Positions 1-6,344 of a DNA stretch of 12,128 nucleotides are shown piece by piece. A program made the position numbers and the translations under genes. Location: positions 1-12,128 of the forward strand of contig CAYLNH010000227.1 in assembly GCA_964384625.1 (NCBI GenBank), written 5' to 3'. This DNA comes from CAYLNH01 sp964384625 (GTDB lineage Bacteria > Verrucomicrobiota > Lentisphaeria > JABSQK01). Position 1 is the stretch's first letter. Each line of letters begins with the position of its first letter. Below the pieces are notes generated by a model, which saw nothing but the letters and a program-made list of their open reading frames with translations, searched no databases and was not told the origin of the DNA.

Positions 1-56
1 AAAGAGAGTGAGTTTGTCCAGCAGGATTTGTGCGTAAAGGCCAGGCCTTGTGTCGT

Positions 57-194
57 GGGTGAATGAGTTGTTTAATGCAACGTCTGTTCCCGCCTCAAAC
101 TCCCCTTGCTTCAGCGGCTTTGCGAGCATGCTCGCAAAGCCGCTGAAGCAAGGGGAGACGGGGGGCGATACCGACTTAAACAACTCATTCACCC
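57..194. repeat. Nested long palindrome (MITE-like or structured element)
   Basis: Outer arms of 19 bp match perfectly (57-75 against 176-194; the left arm begins GGGTGAATGAG). Inside lies a perfect 58-bp palindrome, 100-157, centred on GCATGC at 126-131, with 29-bp arms and no spacer. The two segments between outer and inner arms (76-99 and 158-175) differ in length and sequence, so the whole would fold into a long hairpin with one asymmetric internal loop. I see no clear target-site duplication outside the arms. It could be a small non-autonomous mobile element, a strong bidirectional transcription stop, or a protein-bound cruciform site. Confidence 0.75.
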
Positions 195-273
195 GTCAGA
201 CGAGCTAACGGGGGGTCTTTCTCGGAGCGGGACACCACAATCCCTTGGGGATTTGAGGTCGAGCAGCGTTACT

Positions 274-319
274 CACCGTTTTCGCGGAGGGTGTAGCTAC
301 ACCTGCCGCGAAAACGGTG
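274..319. repeat. 46-bp near-perfect palindrome centred on GTAGCTAC
   Basis: Arms CACCGTTTTCGCGG (274-287) and CCGCGAAAACGGTG (306-319) pair completely. The centre GGTGTAGCTACACC (290-303) is also self-complementary. Only positions 288/305 mismatch, and 289/304 would be a G-T wobble in a folded strand. The central GTAGCTAC recurs at 496-503, and GTAG-TAT-CTAC lies at 368-378, so this hairpin belongs to a local family of GTAG/CTAC elements. Confidence 0.75.
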
Positions 320-458
320 CGGGATCGTGTTTCTACTTTCAGAGAAGAAGCCCCAAGCTCAGCTTGGGTAGTATCTACACCGCCTTCAGCGCAGCCGGCA
401 CACCAGAAATCCCGCCCGGGGGGTCGTGGCGAAGGCAAAACGGAAGGGAGGCTGACAC

Positions 459-486
459 TCCCCCGGCACAGCCGGGGGATCTTTTC
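459..486 (+). terminator. Candidate rho-independent terminator
   Basis: A 9-bp GC-rich stem, TCCCCCGGC (459-467) with GCCGGGGGA (471-479), closes a 3-base ACA loop. It is followed on the plus strand by the T-rich TCTTTT (480-485). This fits a plus-strand intrinsic terminator for something left of the window. The tail is short, and the stem sits among other repeats, so it may simply be one more repeat hairpin. Confidence 0.35.
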
Positions 487-614
487 GCGCTGGGTGTAGC
501 TACTGCCCACCCTTGCAGATTCGCCGTTGGCGTGCCATAGTAACAGTTCCGTTGCTTGCCTCAACGAACCCACCTCCTTCCGGGGAAGATCTATGTCTGA
601 ATTATGTCTGAATC

Positions 615-623
615 AGGAGGTGA
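615..623 (+). promoter_or_regulatory. Strong Shine-Dalgarno of the sanA-like gene
   Basis: AGGAGGTGA is a full anti-16S match just upstream of ATG 627. It excludes the in-frame and out-of-frame ATGs at 592 and 604 as the main start. It is the best ribosome site in the window. Confidence 0.7.
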
Positions 624-626
624 CCC

Positions 627-1325
627 ATGTCGTTCCGCAGTCTCTGGCGCCGCCGCCGGCGGCAACTCAAACTCGCTGCCGTCGGAGCGCTGCTCCCCCC
701 AGTCCTGGTGGTCTGCAGCAATCTCTTTATCCTCGTTCAATCCCGCACTCGACTCTATGACTCGATCGCGGCCATCCCCAGGCGGGATGTCGGCCTGGTC
801 CTCGGCTCCCGCGAAGGCACCTGCTACTTCCGCTATCGCGTCGAGGCCGCCGCTGCGTTGTACCACGCCGGCAAAGTCAAGCACCTCCTTGTCAGCGGCG
901 ACAACCACACCAGAAGCTACGACGAGGCAACCAACATGCGCGACGCCCTGATTCGCCGCGGCGTGCCGGCCGAGGACATCACCCGCGACTTCGCGGGTTT
1001 CCGCACGCTGGACTCCGTGGTCCGCGCCAGGGCAGTCTTCGGAACCCTCAGCGTCATCATCGTCTCCCAGGAATTCCACAACTCGCGCGCCGTCTTCCTG
1101 GCCCGGCAGACCGGGATCGACGCGGTCGCCTTCAACGCGCAGAACGCCCCGGCGCGGTACCATCGCATCACCGCCGTCCGGGAATGGGCCGCGCGGGCCG
1201 TCGCCTTTCTGGACGCCTGCGTCTGGGCCCGGCAGCCGCGGTTCCTCGGCGCCGCCGAACCGATCGGCCTGCCGGCGCCGCCGCACCCCGCGAAGCCGGC
1301 CGAAGCCCCCGGGCATTCATCATAA
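627..1325 (+). CDS. sanA: SanA/YdcF-like DUF218 membrane-anchored envelope protein
   Basis: This 232-residue protein is close in length to E. coli SanA (about 239). Residues 15-37 form one N-terminal membrane segment after an Arg-rich start, giving an inner-membrane anchor with the DUF218 domain (about 54-200) probably outside. Matches to SanA as I recall it: Tyr-Arg-Tyr-Arg-type segment at 68-71, SGDN at 90-93, DFAGFRTLDS at 121-130, EFHNSRA at 149-155 and PRFLG at 204-208. The first glycine-rich loop (LGSREG, 59-64) looks shortened relative to E. coli. SanA affects envelope barrier function (vancomycin exclusion at high temperature); its chemistry is unknown. The start is fixed by AGGAGGTGA (615-623) three bases before ATG. 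The Pro/Ala-rich tail after residue 208 is not conserved. It appears to be a single-gene unit. Confidence 0.85.
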   Translation: MSFRSLWRRRRRQLKLAAVGALLPPVLVVCSNLFILVQSRTRLYDSIAAIPRRDVGLVLGSREGTCYFRYRVEAAAALYHAGKVKHLLVSGDNHTRSYDEATNMRDALIRRGVPAEDITRDFAGFRTLDSVVRARAVFGTLSVIIVSQEFHNSRAVFLARQTGIDAVAFNAQNAPARYHRITAVREWAARAVAFLDACVWARQPRFLGAAEPIGLPAPPHPAKPAEAPGHSS

Positions 1326-1379
1326 TTTCACCGGAATTGCCGACATTCGCCTTGTAAGTCACTCCATTGTGGTTAGTTT

Positions 1380-1399
1380 GGCAGCTTTTCGCTGCTGCC
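1380..1399 (+). terminator. Weak stem-loop downstream of the sanA-like gene
   Basis: GGCAGC (1380-1385) pairs with GCTGCC (1394-1399) around TTTTCGCT. It sits about 55 bases after the sanA stop, with no T-run after the stem, so it is at best a weak or rho-assisted stop. A second inverted pair, CGATGGG (1411-1417) with CCCATCG (1432-1438), follows and could be an operator for the next gene. Confidence 0.2.
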
Positions 1400-1497
1400 G
1401 AAGTCGCGGCCGATGGGTGTCTGGAGAGAATCCCATCGCGCTCCGGCCGGATGGAAGCAGTTGGTAACGAATACGTTGTGATTGAGGGTTGAGGAAA

Positions 1498-1788
1498 ATG
1501 AAATTGCTCTGCAAACTGTTCGGACACAAGTACGAACCACGATTCAGCATCTACCTGGGACCACCCACGCCGCCTGACAACCGTCCCCCGACGGTCAACG
1601 GCGTGCGTTCCTATACGCAGGCTCTGGAATTCTCGCGCGAACGCCGGGATACCTATATCTGCGACATCTGCGCCCGCTGCGGCGAAGTCATCAACATGCG
1701 TCAAGACGCTGAGCTTGACCTGGATGAGATGATGCCCGGGCCCCGGCCCGAGTCGAGCAAGTTCGAGACGGTCCACTCGGAAAGCTGA
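1498..1788 (+). CDS. Small DUF1660-like zinc-ribbon protein
   Basis: The 96-residue product begins MKLLCKLFGHK, the typical opening of DUF1660-type small proteins, often seen in prophages. Candidate metal ligands are Cys5 and His10 at the N-terminus and Cys55, Cys58 and Cys61 in CDICARCG, so one zinc site built from both ends is likely. The middle is Pro-rich and the last 30 residues are acidic. Function is unknown. ATG 1498 is chosen because GAGGG (1484-1488) lies 9 bases upstream and a second GAGG is closer. A TTG at 1489 is in frame, but the GAGGG abuts it and is too close to serve it. No other phage-like gene is visible here, so prophage origin is not supported. It converges on the glycyl radical enzyme gene. 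Confidence 0.7.
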   Translation: MKLLCKLFGHKYEPRFSIYLGPPTPPDNRPPTVNGVRSYTQALEFSRERRDTYICDICARCGEVINMRQDAELDLDEMMPGPRPESSKFETVHSES

Positions 1789-1789
1789 A

Positions 1790-1802
1790 CCGGCTTTGCC
1801 GG
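1790..1802. terminator. Small hairpin between convergent genes
   Basis: CCGGC-TTT-GCCGG lies in the 25-base gap between the stop of the zinc-ribbon gene (1788) and the minus-strand stop of the glycyl radical enzyme (1814). The stem is only 5 bp and neither side has a T-run, so a bidirectional terminator role is suggested by position rather than strength. Confidence 0.3.
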
Positions 1803-1813
1803 ATCCCGCCGGC

Positions 1814-3895
1814 CTACCACGACAGCCGATGCTCCGTCCGCGCCAGAATATCCTCCTGGACCGCGTAGTCCAGACTCGTGAAATGCGCCGAGAACCCGGA
1901 AACCCGGACTACCAGGTCCGCAAACCGCTCCGGATCGGCGATCGCCGCTTTCAACGTCTCGCGATCCGTCGTGTTGAACTGCAATTGAATGCCGCCGAGA
2001 TCAAAGCACGTCCGGACCAGCCGGGCAAACGCCTCCAGACCGGCGTCGCCTTCCAGGACCGACGGATGCAGTTTCATGTTGATCACGTTGCCGCCGGGGC
2101 AGACCTCGTAGGGCAGCCTGGCAACGGACTTCACGGCTGCCGTCGGGCCCTCGGCATCGCGACCAAACGTCGGACTGGCCGCGTCCGACAGCGGTTGGCC
2201 GGCTTTGCGGCCGTCCGGACTGGCGCCGACCTCGCGACCGGCAGAGATGTTCTGGATGTTCGCCGCCATCAGCCCCCAGTGATAGCCGCCCTGCGGGTTA
2301 CGGTGCCGCAGCAGCTCCTCGCCGGCTAACCGGGTGACCGCGACCGCAATGCGGTCGACGGCCTCGATGTCGTTGCCGTACTTCGGGGCGCCGTGCAGCA
2401 GCAGTTGGCGCTCCTCCTCGTACCCTTCGAAGTCGGCGTCCAGGATCGACCGCAACGCCGTCAGCGTAAACCGCGGTTCGTCATACACGAACCGTTTCAC
2501 GGCCATCAGCGCGTCGGCCGCAACACCGATGCCCATGATGCCGGTGCCGACGTTGGCGGGATACCTGGCGCCGCCGTTGTTCATGTCTTTGCCGCGGGCA
2601 ATACAGTCATCGAGAAGGGCGCTCAGCAAGGGGCTGGTCAGTTCTTCCGCATGCTTCACCGCGTCCTGCCGCACGGCGTTCTGATTCGCCACGTGTTGCC
2701 GCAGTGCCTCCCGAAGCCGCTCGCTGAACGCCGCGAAGAATGACGCCCACGTCTCGGCGGCGCAGTGGTAAACCGTGTCGTTCACCACAGCCAACGTGTT
2801 GAACCGCGTATCGCTCCAGGGCGGCATCTTGCCCGGCGTAAACACTTCGATGCAGCCGACGAAACAGTAGTCGCGCGCGTCTTCGAGGGAGTAACCCAGA
2901 TCAACAAGTACCGGGATCTGCACGTCATCGTTGAACACCGCCGGATAACCGATGCCCGTACGAATGACTTCGCCGCACTTCCTCAGGAACGCCGGCGGCG
3001 TCCGGCGATGCACCCGCGCCGTACAATTGCCGCCCGGCCGCCCCACGCGTCGGCACGCCTCCAGAATCAGGAAACTCAACTCGTTGGTCGCGTCCGTACC
3101 GTCGTCCGGCTTCACCCCGCCCAGGGCGATGTTCTGAATGTCGCCGTCTACCGTGATCTTCGCGAAAAAATGGTCCAGGACCGCCTGGGCCCGGTCCGCG
3201 GTCAACCGACCCGCAGCAATATCGGCCCGATAAAACGGCAAGAGGAACTGGTCGAGCCGGCCGAACGCCATCGCGCCGCGTTCGTCGAGCTGTGTCATGC
3301 AGTGAAAGCTGAAGACAAGCTGCAGCGCGTCAACAAAGCACTCCGGCGGTTCGGCGGCAAGCCGTTTCAGGCGCGCCGACTGCGCCACTAGGAGGTCCCT
3401 GAACGCCGGAGACTCCGACGCCGCCAGGCGCAGGCGTTCCGACCAGCGCCGCAGGAACGCCGCCGCCCCGGTCAACGCAACGCGAACACTCGCCAGAAAC
3501 GGGTTCGACGGCTGTGCGTCGACGGCTGCCGCCAGCCCGCCGAACCCGGCGGCCACCAGCGCCGGGTAGTCGGGGGCGTGATGATCCGCATGCGTCGTGA
3601 AATCTCGTCCGCCGATCCCGCGGCAAAGCGCGCGCGCCGCCTGCAGTTCGTTTCGATCGACGTCTGCGGCCCGGGCCAAACGCGTGGGATTGCCCAGGCC
3701 GACAAGAAGTTCCCCCGGCCAAACCGGCAAATCGCAGTTCTCGAGAATGGCGTTCAGCGCTTTCGCCCGCCGAACCGTCATCGGCTCGCCAACCGTTTGT
3801 CGATACGACTGCGCCCGCCATAGCGGGGCCAGGTTCGTATCGCGCCCCTCGGCGTAGGCGCAGACTGCGGCGGCAAGCTCGCGGCAGTTGATCAT
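1814..3895 (-). CDS. Glycyl radical enzyme, dehydratase/lyase type, substrate unknown
   Basis: The 693-residue protein has the full glycyl radical enzyme plan. An N-terminal PFL-type barrel contains GRLDQFLLPFY (212-222). The thiyl-radical loop is VGCIE, with Cys348 and presumed general base Glu350. KYGND (505-509) and SPDGRKAG (559-566) are conserved segments. The C-terminal radical loop RVSGFSAHF (664-672) carries Gly667. Pyruvate formate-lyase uses two adjacent cysteines, which this lacks; Cys-x-Glu is typical of glycerol/propanediol dehydratases, choline and hydroxyproline lyases and relatives. The residues after the centre (VFTPGKMPPW) differ from the usual GCVEP context, so I do not assign a substrate. 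It should be cytosolic and oxygen-sensitive. ATG 3895 has GGAGG (3900-3904) four bases upstream. The frame is open for 75 more codons upstream, but those look non-coding. The required radical-SAM activase is not in this window. Confidence 0.85.
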   Translation of the reverse strand: MINCRELAAAVCAYAEGRDTNLAPLWRAQSYRQTVGEPMTVRRAKALNAILENCDLPVWPGELLVGLGNPTRLARAADVDRNELQAARALCRGIGGRDFTTHADHHAPDYPALVAAGFGGLAAAVDAQPSNPFLASVRVALTGAAAFLRRWSERLRLAASESPAFRDLLVAQSARLKRLAAEPPECFVDALQLVFSFHCMTQLDERGAMAFGRLDQFLLPFYRADIAAGRLTADRAQAVLDHFFAKITVDGDIQNIALGGVKPDDGTDATNELSFLILEACRRVGRPGGNCTARVHRRTPPAFLRKCGEVIRTGIGYPAVFNDDVQIPVLVDLGYSLEDARDYCFVGCIEVFTPGKMPPWSDTRFNTLAVVNDTVYHCAAETWASFFAAFSERLREALRQHVANQNAVRQDAVKHAEELTSPLLSALLDDCIARGKDMNNGGARYPANVGTGIMGIGVAADALMAVKRFVYDEPRFTLTALRSILDADFEGYEEERQLLLHGAPKYGNDIEAVDRIAVAVTRLAGEELLRHRNPQGGYHWGLMAANIQNISAGREVGASPDGRKAGQPLSDAASPTFGRDAEGPTAAVKSVARLPYEVCPGGNVINMKLHPSVLEGDAGLEAFARLVRTCFDLGGIQLQFNTTDRETLKAAIADPERFADLVVRVSGFSAHFTSLDYAVQEDILARTEHRLSW

Positions 3896-4011
3896 CGTTC
3901 CTCCAGACATCGTAGCGCGGCCGTTGGCCGCAGCCGAAACAAATCCACATCCAACAATAGGGCGAGCAAGACCAAGGCAATAGGAACCGCCCGGAAAAAA
4001 CATGCGTGATC

Positions 4012-4021
4012 TCAAATTTGA
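4012..4021. promoter_or_regulatory. AT-rich palindrome, possible operator
   Basis: TCAAATTTGA is a perfect 10-bp palindrome in an otherwise GC-rich region, about 117 bases upstream of the glycyl radical enzyme start. Its position and symmetry suit a dimeric regulator, but a 10-bp palindrome can arise by chance. Confidence 0.2.
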
Positions 4022-4026
4022 TGTTT

Positions 4027-4114
4027 CCGACAGAAGTCGGGGATGCGCGGTCGAGACGACCGCGGCCACGCTCGGCAGCAGACCGGCCCAGACGACCCGC
4101 AGGACTTCTGTCGG
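4027..4114 (-). promoter_or_regulatory. Nested inverted repeats upstream of the glycyl radical enzyme
   Basis: An 11-bp outer pair, CCGACAGAAGT (4027-4037) and ACTTCTGTCGG (4104-4114), encloses an inner stem CGCGGTC-GAGAC-GACCGCG (4046-4064). The left outer arm can alternatively fold alone as CCGAC-AGAA-GTCGG (4027-4040), so two exclusive structures are possible. Lying about 130-220 bases before the enzyme start, it could act as a leader switch or operator pair. No known riboswitch signature was recognised. Confidence 0.3.
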
Positions 4115-4220
4115 TTGCACCAGGGTTAACTTGCTGCAATTCGTGGTATTTCGGCTGTTTCCAGCCCTGGGACGCGATTTCTGCTGCCGTTTTCGAAACC
4201 GTTTAGCTTATATGGTCACG

Positions 4221-4444
4221 TGAGGCGAACTCGGCCCTTCAGGCCTTCGGGTGGTGGGACGGCGTGACCCCAGGCCTGCAGCCTCCGCACTTGGTGCTCA
4301 TCAGACCTGGCAGGCCAAGTCGTTCGGGGGCTCACTCCGTGTACTATATCAACACCGGCGCGTTGGGCCTCAGGAACTCCCGTTTGAGTGATCCAGGGCC
4401 TGCAGCCCGGGCTATATCAACACCGGCCCGTTGGGCCTCTGAAG
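4221..4444. repeat. Two copies of a dispersed-repeat-like module
   Basis: A 28-base unit beginning CTATATCAACACCGGC occurs at 4344-4371 and 4412-4439 with one mismatch. Each copy is preceded by a related segment: CCAGGCCTGCAGCC at 4270-4283 and CCAGGGCCTGCAGCCC at 4393-4408. In the first copy about 60 extra bases separate the two segments. The copies contain short stems, GGGC-CTGCA-GCCC and GGCCC-GTT-GGGCC (near 4396-4436). The stretch 4224-4268 (GGCCCTTCAGGCC and onward) looks like the head of the first copy. Such modules resemble intergenic repeats I associate with PVC-group genomes; that link is from memory. Confidence 0.6.
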
Positions 4445-4574
4445 GAGGTCTTGAGGCTAATCTTAACGGTTTCGCAGCACACGCCCATTCCGCCGCCTGC
4501 CGCGAGCCTCGAAGCCCGGGCAATCCCTGGCGCAAAGGCTGACGCCGCGACCATCTGGAAATGCAACCTGCAGA

Positions 4575-4593
4575 GAATCCTGCAGCAGGATTC
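4575..4593 (-). terminator. Stem-loop just after the AraC-type gene
   Basis: GAATCCTGC (4575-4583) and GCAGGATTC (4585-4593) pair around a single base, which in practice means an 8-bp stem with a 3-base loop. It begins 7 bases past the minus-strand stop of the AraC-family gene. There is no T-run, so termination is plausible but not shown. Confidence 0.3.
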
Positions 4594-4600
4594 CCTCTGG

Positions 4601-5452
4601 TCAGCCTTTGTCGCGGAGCCAGCGGCTGAAGGCGGCCGGACAGGAAAAGCCGAGGTCGACGGCGATCTGTTTCTTGGACAGGCCCTGAGTCAGCAGAGCG
4701 GCAACCCGCCGGCGGCGGCAGATGTCGATGTATTCCTGGATGGTCTCGCCGTAGTATTCGCGAAAGAGCCGATGCAGATGAAAGCGGCTGTAGCCGGCGA
4801 TCCGCGCCAGGCCGGCCAGCGTCACGCCGTTGCCGGCGGTTGACTCGATGTGCTCGCGTATCGTCTTGAGGATACGCGCCCGGTAAGCGTGCAGGTCCTC
4901 CGGCGCCCGCCGGTGCCGCCAGCTCTCGCGAAGGGCCACGACCATGCCGCTGACGGTTGCCAGCAATCGCGCCCGCCGGACGGGTGCAAGGACTCCTTGC
5001 ACGCCGGCATGGCCGAAGGCCCAGCGATCGAGGCACACACCGGCATCGACCTGGTCGCAGACGATGGTCCAGGCGGTGGCGCGGATTCCCCTGCCGCCGC
5101 CGATCTGCAGCAGACGTGCGGTGAAATGCGTCGGCACGACGGAGATCCAGAGGTGTTCCTGTTCGGCGGCGAAATCCGGGTAGCCGCACTGGTGGGGTTC
5201 GTGGACGTCGAACAGCATGAGCGTGCCGGGCCGGGTGCGATAGAGTTGGTCGTGCAGGCCGTACCAGCCGCTGCCGGACAGGGCCAGCATCACTTCGATG
5301 TGCGCATGCCGGTCCCTGTGGGCGTCGACCCAGCGCTGCATGCGGGCGTGGGGTTTGGGCGGTATGTCACCGGCAAACAGCGACGTGACGAGCTGCCAGC
5401 GTTGCGGGTCGAGGGCATCGCAATGGTGTTGCTGGAAGCTGGTGGACGGCAT
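4601..5452 (-). CDS. AraC-family transcriptional regulator with cupin sensor domain
   Basis: The 283-residue protein has an N-terminal AraC-type cupin (about 35-110), with the His-containing strand HRDRHAHIEV (45-54), the turn RPGTLMLF (74-81) and HEPHQCGYP (84-92). The C-terminal half is a pair of helix-turn-helix motifs, about 211-231 (LAGLARIAGYSRFHLHRLF) and 259-279 (KKQIAVDLGFSCPAAFSRW). The first helix pair is complete, but the protein ends at RWLRDKG, roughly 10-15 residues before the usual AraC tail (Phe-Gly-x-Ser-Pro-x-x-Tyr). No such tail appears in frame after the stop. ATG 5452 has GGGAG (5462-5466) 9 bases upstream; the open frame extends 30 codons further but those look non-coding. 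The sensor domain suggests a small, possibly sugar-like ligand. The glycyl radical enzyme is the nearest downstream gene and a plausible target, though about 700 bases intervene. Confidence 0.85.
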   Translation of the reverse strand: MPSTSFQQHHCDALDPQRWQLVTSLFAGDIPPKPHARMQRWVDAHRDRHAHIEVMLALSGSGWYGLHDQLYRTRPGTLMLFDVHEPHQCGYPDFAAEQEHLWISVVPTHFTARLLQIGGGRGIRATAWTIVCDQVDAGVCLDRWAFGHAGVQGVLAPVRRARLLATVSGMVVALRESWRHRRAPEDLHAYRARILKTIREHIESTAGNGVTLAGLARIAGYSRFHLHRLFREYYGETIQEYIDICRRRRVAALLTQGLSKKQIAVDLGFSCPAAFSRWLRDKG

Positions 5453-5472
5453 GGGTGATGACTCCCGGGTCA

Positions 5473-5507
5473 GGGAGCGCCATCTTCTGGACGGCGCCGG
5501 CGCTCCC
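5473..5507. promoter_or_regulatory. Inverted repeat in the AraC-gene leader
   Basis: GGGAGCGCC (5473-5481) and GGCGCTCCC (5499-5507) pair perfectly across 17 bases. The block ends about 20 bases above the AraC-type start. It could be an autoregulatory operator or a leader hairpin near the ribosome site. Confidence 0.35.
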
Positions 5508-5599
5508 GGCAGCAGGCGGCCGATCCTGATTCTCCACTGCACCTGGCTGATTACGCTTCATTGGCTCCGGGACCGGCGGAGCAGGGTGGTTTCGGCAGG

Positions 5600-5628
5600 A
5601 CTCTACTTTCGCAAGATATGTTAAGCAA
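5600..5628 (-). promoter_or_regulatory. Candidate sigma70-type promoter for the AraC-type gene
   Basis: On the minus strand TTGCTT (5628-5623) and TAGAGT (5605-5600) are separated by exactly 17 bases. The stretch is AT-richer than its surroundings and lies in the gap between the sigma operon end (5727) and the regulator start (5452). It predicts a leader of about 140 bases that includes the 5473-5507 inverted repeat. Both hexamers differ from consensus by two bases. Confidence 0.3.
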
Positions 5629-5726
5629 GCAGGATTGCGTTGTCCCTGTCTTACGGGATCAGGACGCGGCCGTAATGGAAGGTCGGAGGTTTCGGGGATC
5701 GGGTTGCCGGACGCGGACAGTCCCGG

Positions 5727-6344
5727 CTATTCAGTCTTGTCTGCGGGCGGGACGGGCGGTGTTGCGGCGGCCTTCGGCCGGCGCCGGAACAGGACTGAAA
5801 CCGCCGCGCCGAAGCCGATCACCGTGAAGAGCCCCTGCAGGATCCAGCCGACAACCGGGAGGAGGATCAACAGCGACAACAGGATTCCGCTGCCGAGCAC
5901 AGCGGCAAAGGAGGACCCGCCGAAGCGGGAGTTGATGTTGCTCAAGAGTTTGTCGCCGAGGCAGTGGCAGAAGCCGGCCAGGCCGGCCACGCTCAGATAG
6001 AGCACGGCGAGCGTGACGGCAAGAGAGATGAGCCCGATGACCGGGACGGCCTCGGTCAGGGCCCAGAAGAGCACCATGATGGCGATGCCGATCGCGCCGG
6101 CGAACAGACTGCGGACCGGATGTTCGCGCAGCATGAGGTCGTTGTGCCGAACGGCCGGCGGCCGGAGCAGGCAGTAGACCAGCGCCAGCGCCACAACCCC
6201 GAAGCAGAAGGCGATGCCGAGTACTGCCACCAGCAGGATGGCCGTCAGGCGCTGATCCACGGGGAGTTCGGCCAGTTCGTCATTGGCAAGCAGGGCCGGC
6301 GACAGCAGGAACAGCGCAATTGTGGGTATCTGTCGTTTATGCAT
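5727..6344 (-). CDS. Signal-peptide-bearing multi-pass membrane protein, last gene of the sigma operon
   Basis: The 205-residue product starts with a Sec signal-like segment (1-20, ending LLA before NDE). It has hydrophobic helices at about 34-60, 79-98, 103-128 and 147-186, the last possibly two helices broken by PVVGW (163-167). The tail is Pro/Lys-rich. The C-terminal half resembles the small glycine-rich membrane segments found beside bactofilin-like and sigma/anti-sigma genes, but I recognise no named family. ATG 6344 is preferred because GGGA lies 8 bases upstream; ATG 6350 is in frame but has that GGGA too close. Either start overlaps the anti-sigma stop (6337), so translation is probably coupled. 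By context it may sense the envelope or support the anti-sigma factor in the membrane. Confidence 0.7.
   Translation of the reverse strand: MHKRQIPTIALFLLSPALLANDELAELPVDQRLTAILLVAVLGIAFCFGVVALALVYCLLRPPAVRHNDLMLREHPVRSLFAGAIGIAIMVLFWALTEAVPVIGLISLAVTLAVLYLSVAGLAGFCHCLGDKLLSNINSRFGGSSFAAVLGSGILLSLLILLPVVGWILQGLFTVIGFGAAVSVLFRRRPKAAATPPVPPADKTE

Larger units (their letters stand above)
1..626. other. Gene-free, hairpin-rich spacer
   Basis: No reading frame here has a convincing start, ribosome site or recognisable protein; the open frames are low-complexity products of GC-rich DNA and overlap on both strands. The stretch holds a run of inverted repeats, several listed separately: 37-49 (AAGGCC/GGCCTT around one base), 57-194, 239-253 (6-bp stem), 274-319, 352-368 (8-bp stem CCCAAGCT/AGCTTGGG around one base), 368-378 (GTAG/CTAC) and 459-479. 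The 12-mer GGGTGTAGCTAC occurs twice in the same orientation, at 289-300 and 492-503, and a related inverted form lies at 366-381. The density of stems suggests accumulated small repeat elements (REP/MITE-like), but family assignment needs genome-wide copies. Confidence 0.7.
3896..4600. other. Gene-free upstream region of the glycyl radical enzyme
   Basis: These 705 bases separate the enzyme start from the AraC-type gene stop. I see no credible gene. Nearest the enzyme is a GCGGCC-GTT-GGCCGC stem (3917-3931), about 12 bases upstream of its ribosome site. Next come an AT-rich palindrome TCAAATTTGA (4012-4021) and a nested-stem block (4027-4114). 4221-4444 holds repeat modules, and 4575-4593 a stem below the AraC gene stop. 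No minus-strand promoter close to consensus could be picked with confidence. Confidence 0.65.

Noticed and set aside
106..540. Coding frames in the left spacer
   Set aside because: They run straight through the palindromes, lack ribosome sites, overlap open frames on the other strand and show no recognisable protein features.
1..626. CRISPR array or integron attC array
   Set aside because: The repeats are unequal palindromes with irregular spacing; there are no regular 20-40 base direct repeats with spacers, and no attC core sites (GTTRRRY/RYYYAAC) in proper pairs.
1498..1788. Prophage remnant
   Set aside because: The DUF1660-like protein alone is not enough; no integrase, structural gene or attachment repeat accompanies it.
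1814..3895. Pyruvate formate-lyase assignment
   Set aside because: The active-site loop has a single Cys followed by x-Glu (348-350) instead of the adjacent Cys-Cys pair of pyruvate formate-lyase.
3896..4120. 75-residue N-terminal extension of the glycyl radical enzyme
   Set aside because: The extension has no family similarity and crosses the inverted repeats, while ATG 3895 has a ribosome site and gives a protein starting where the family normally does.
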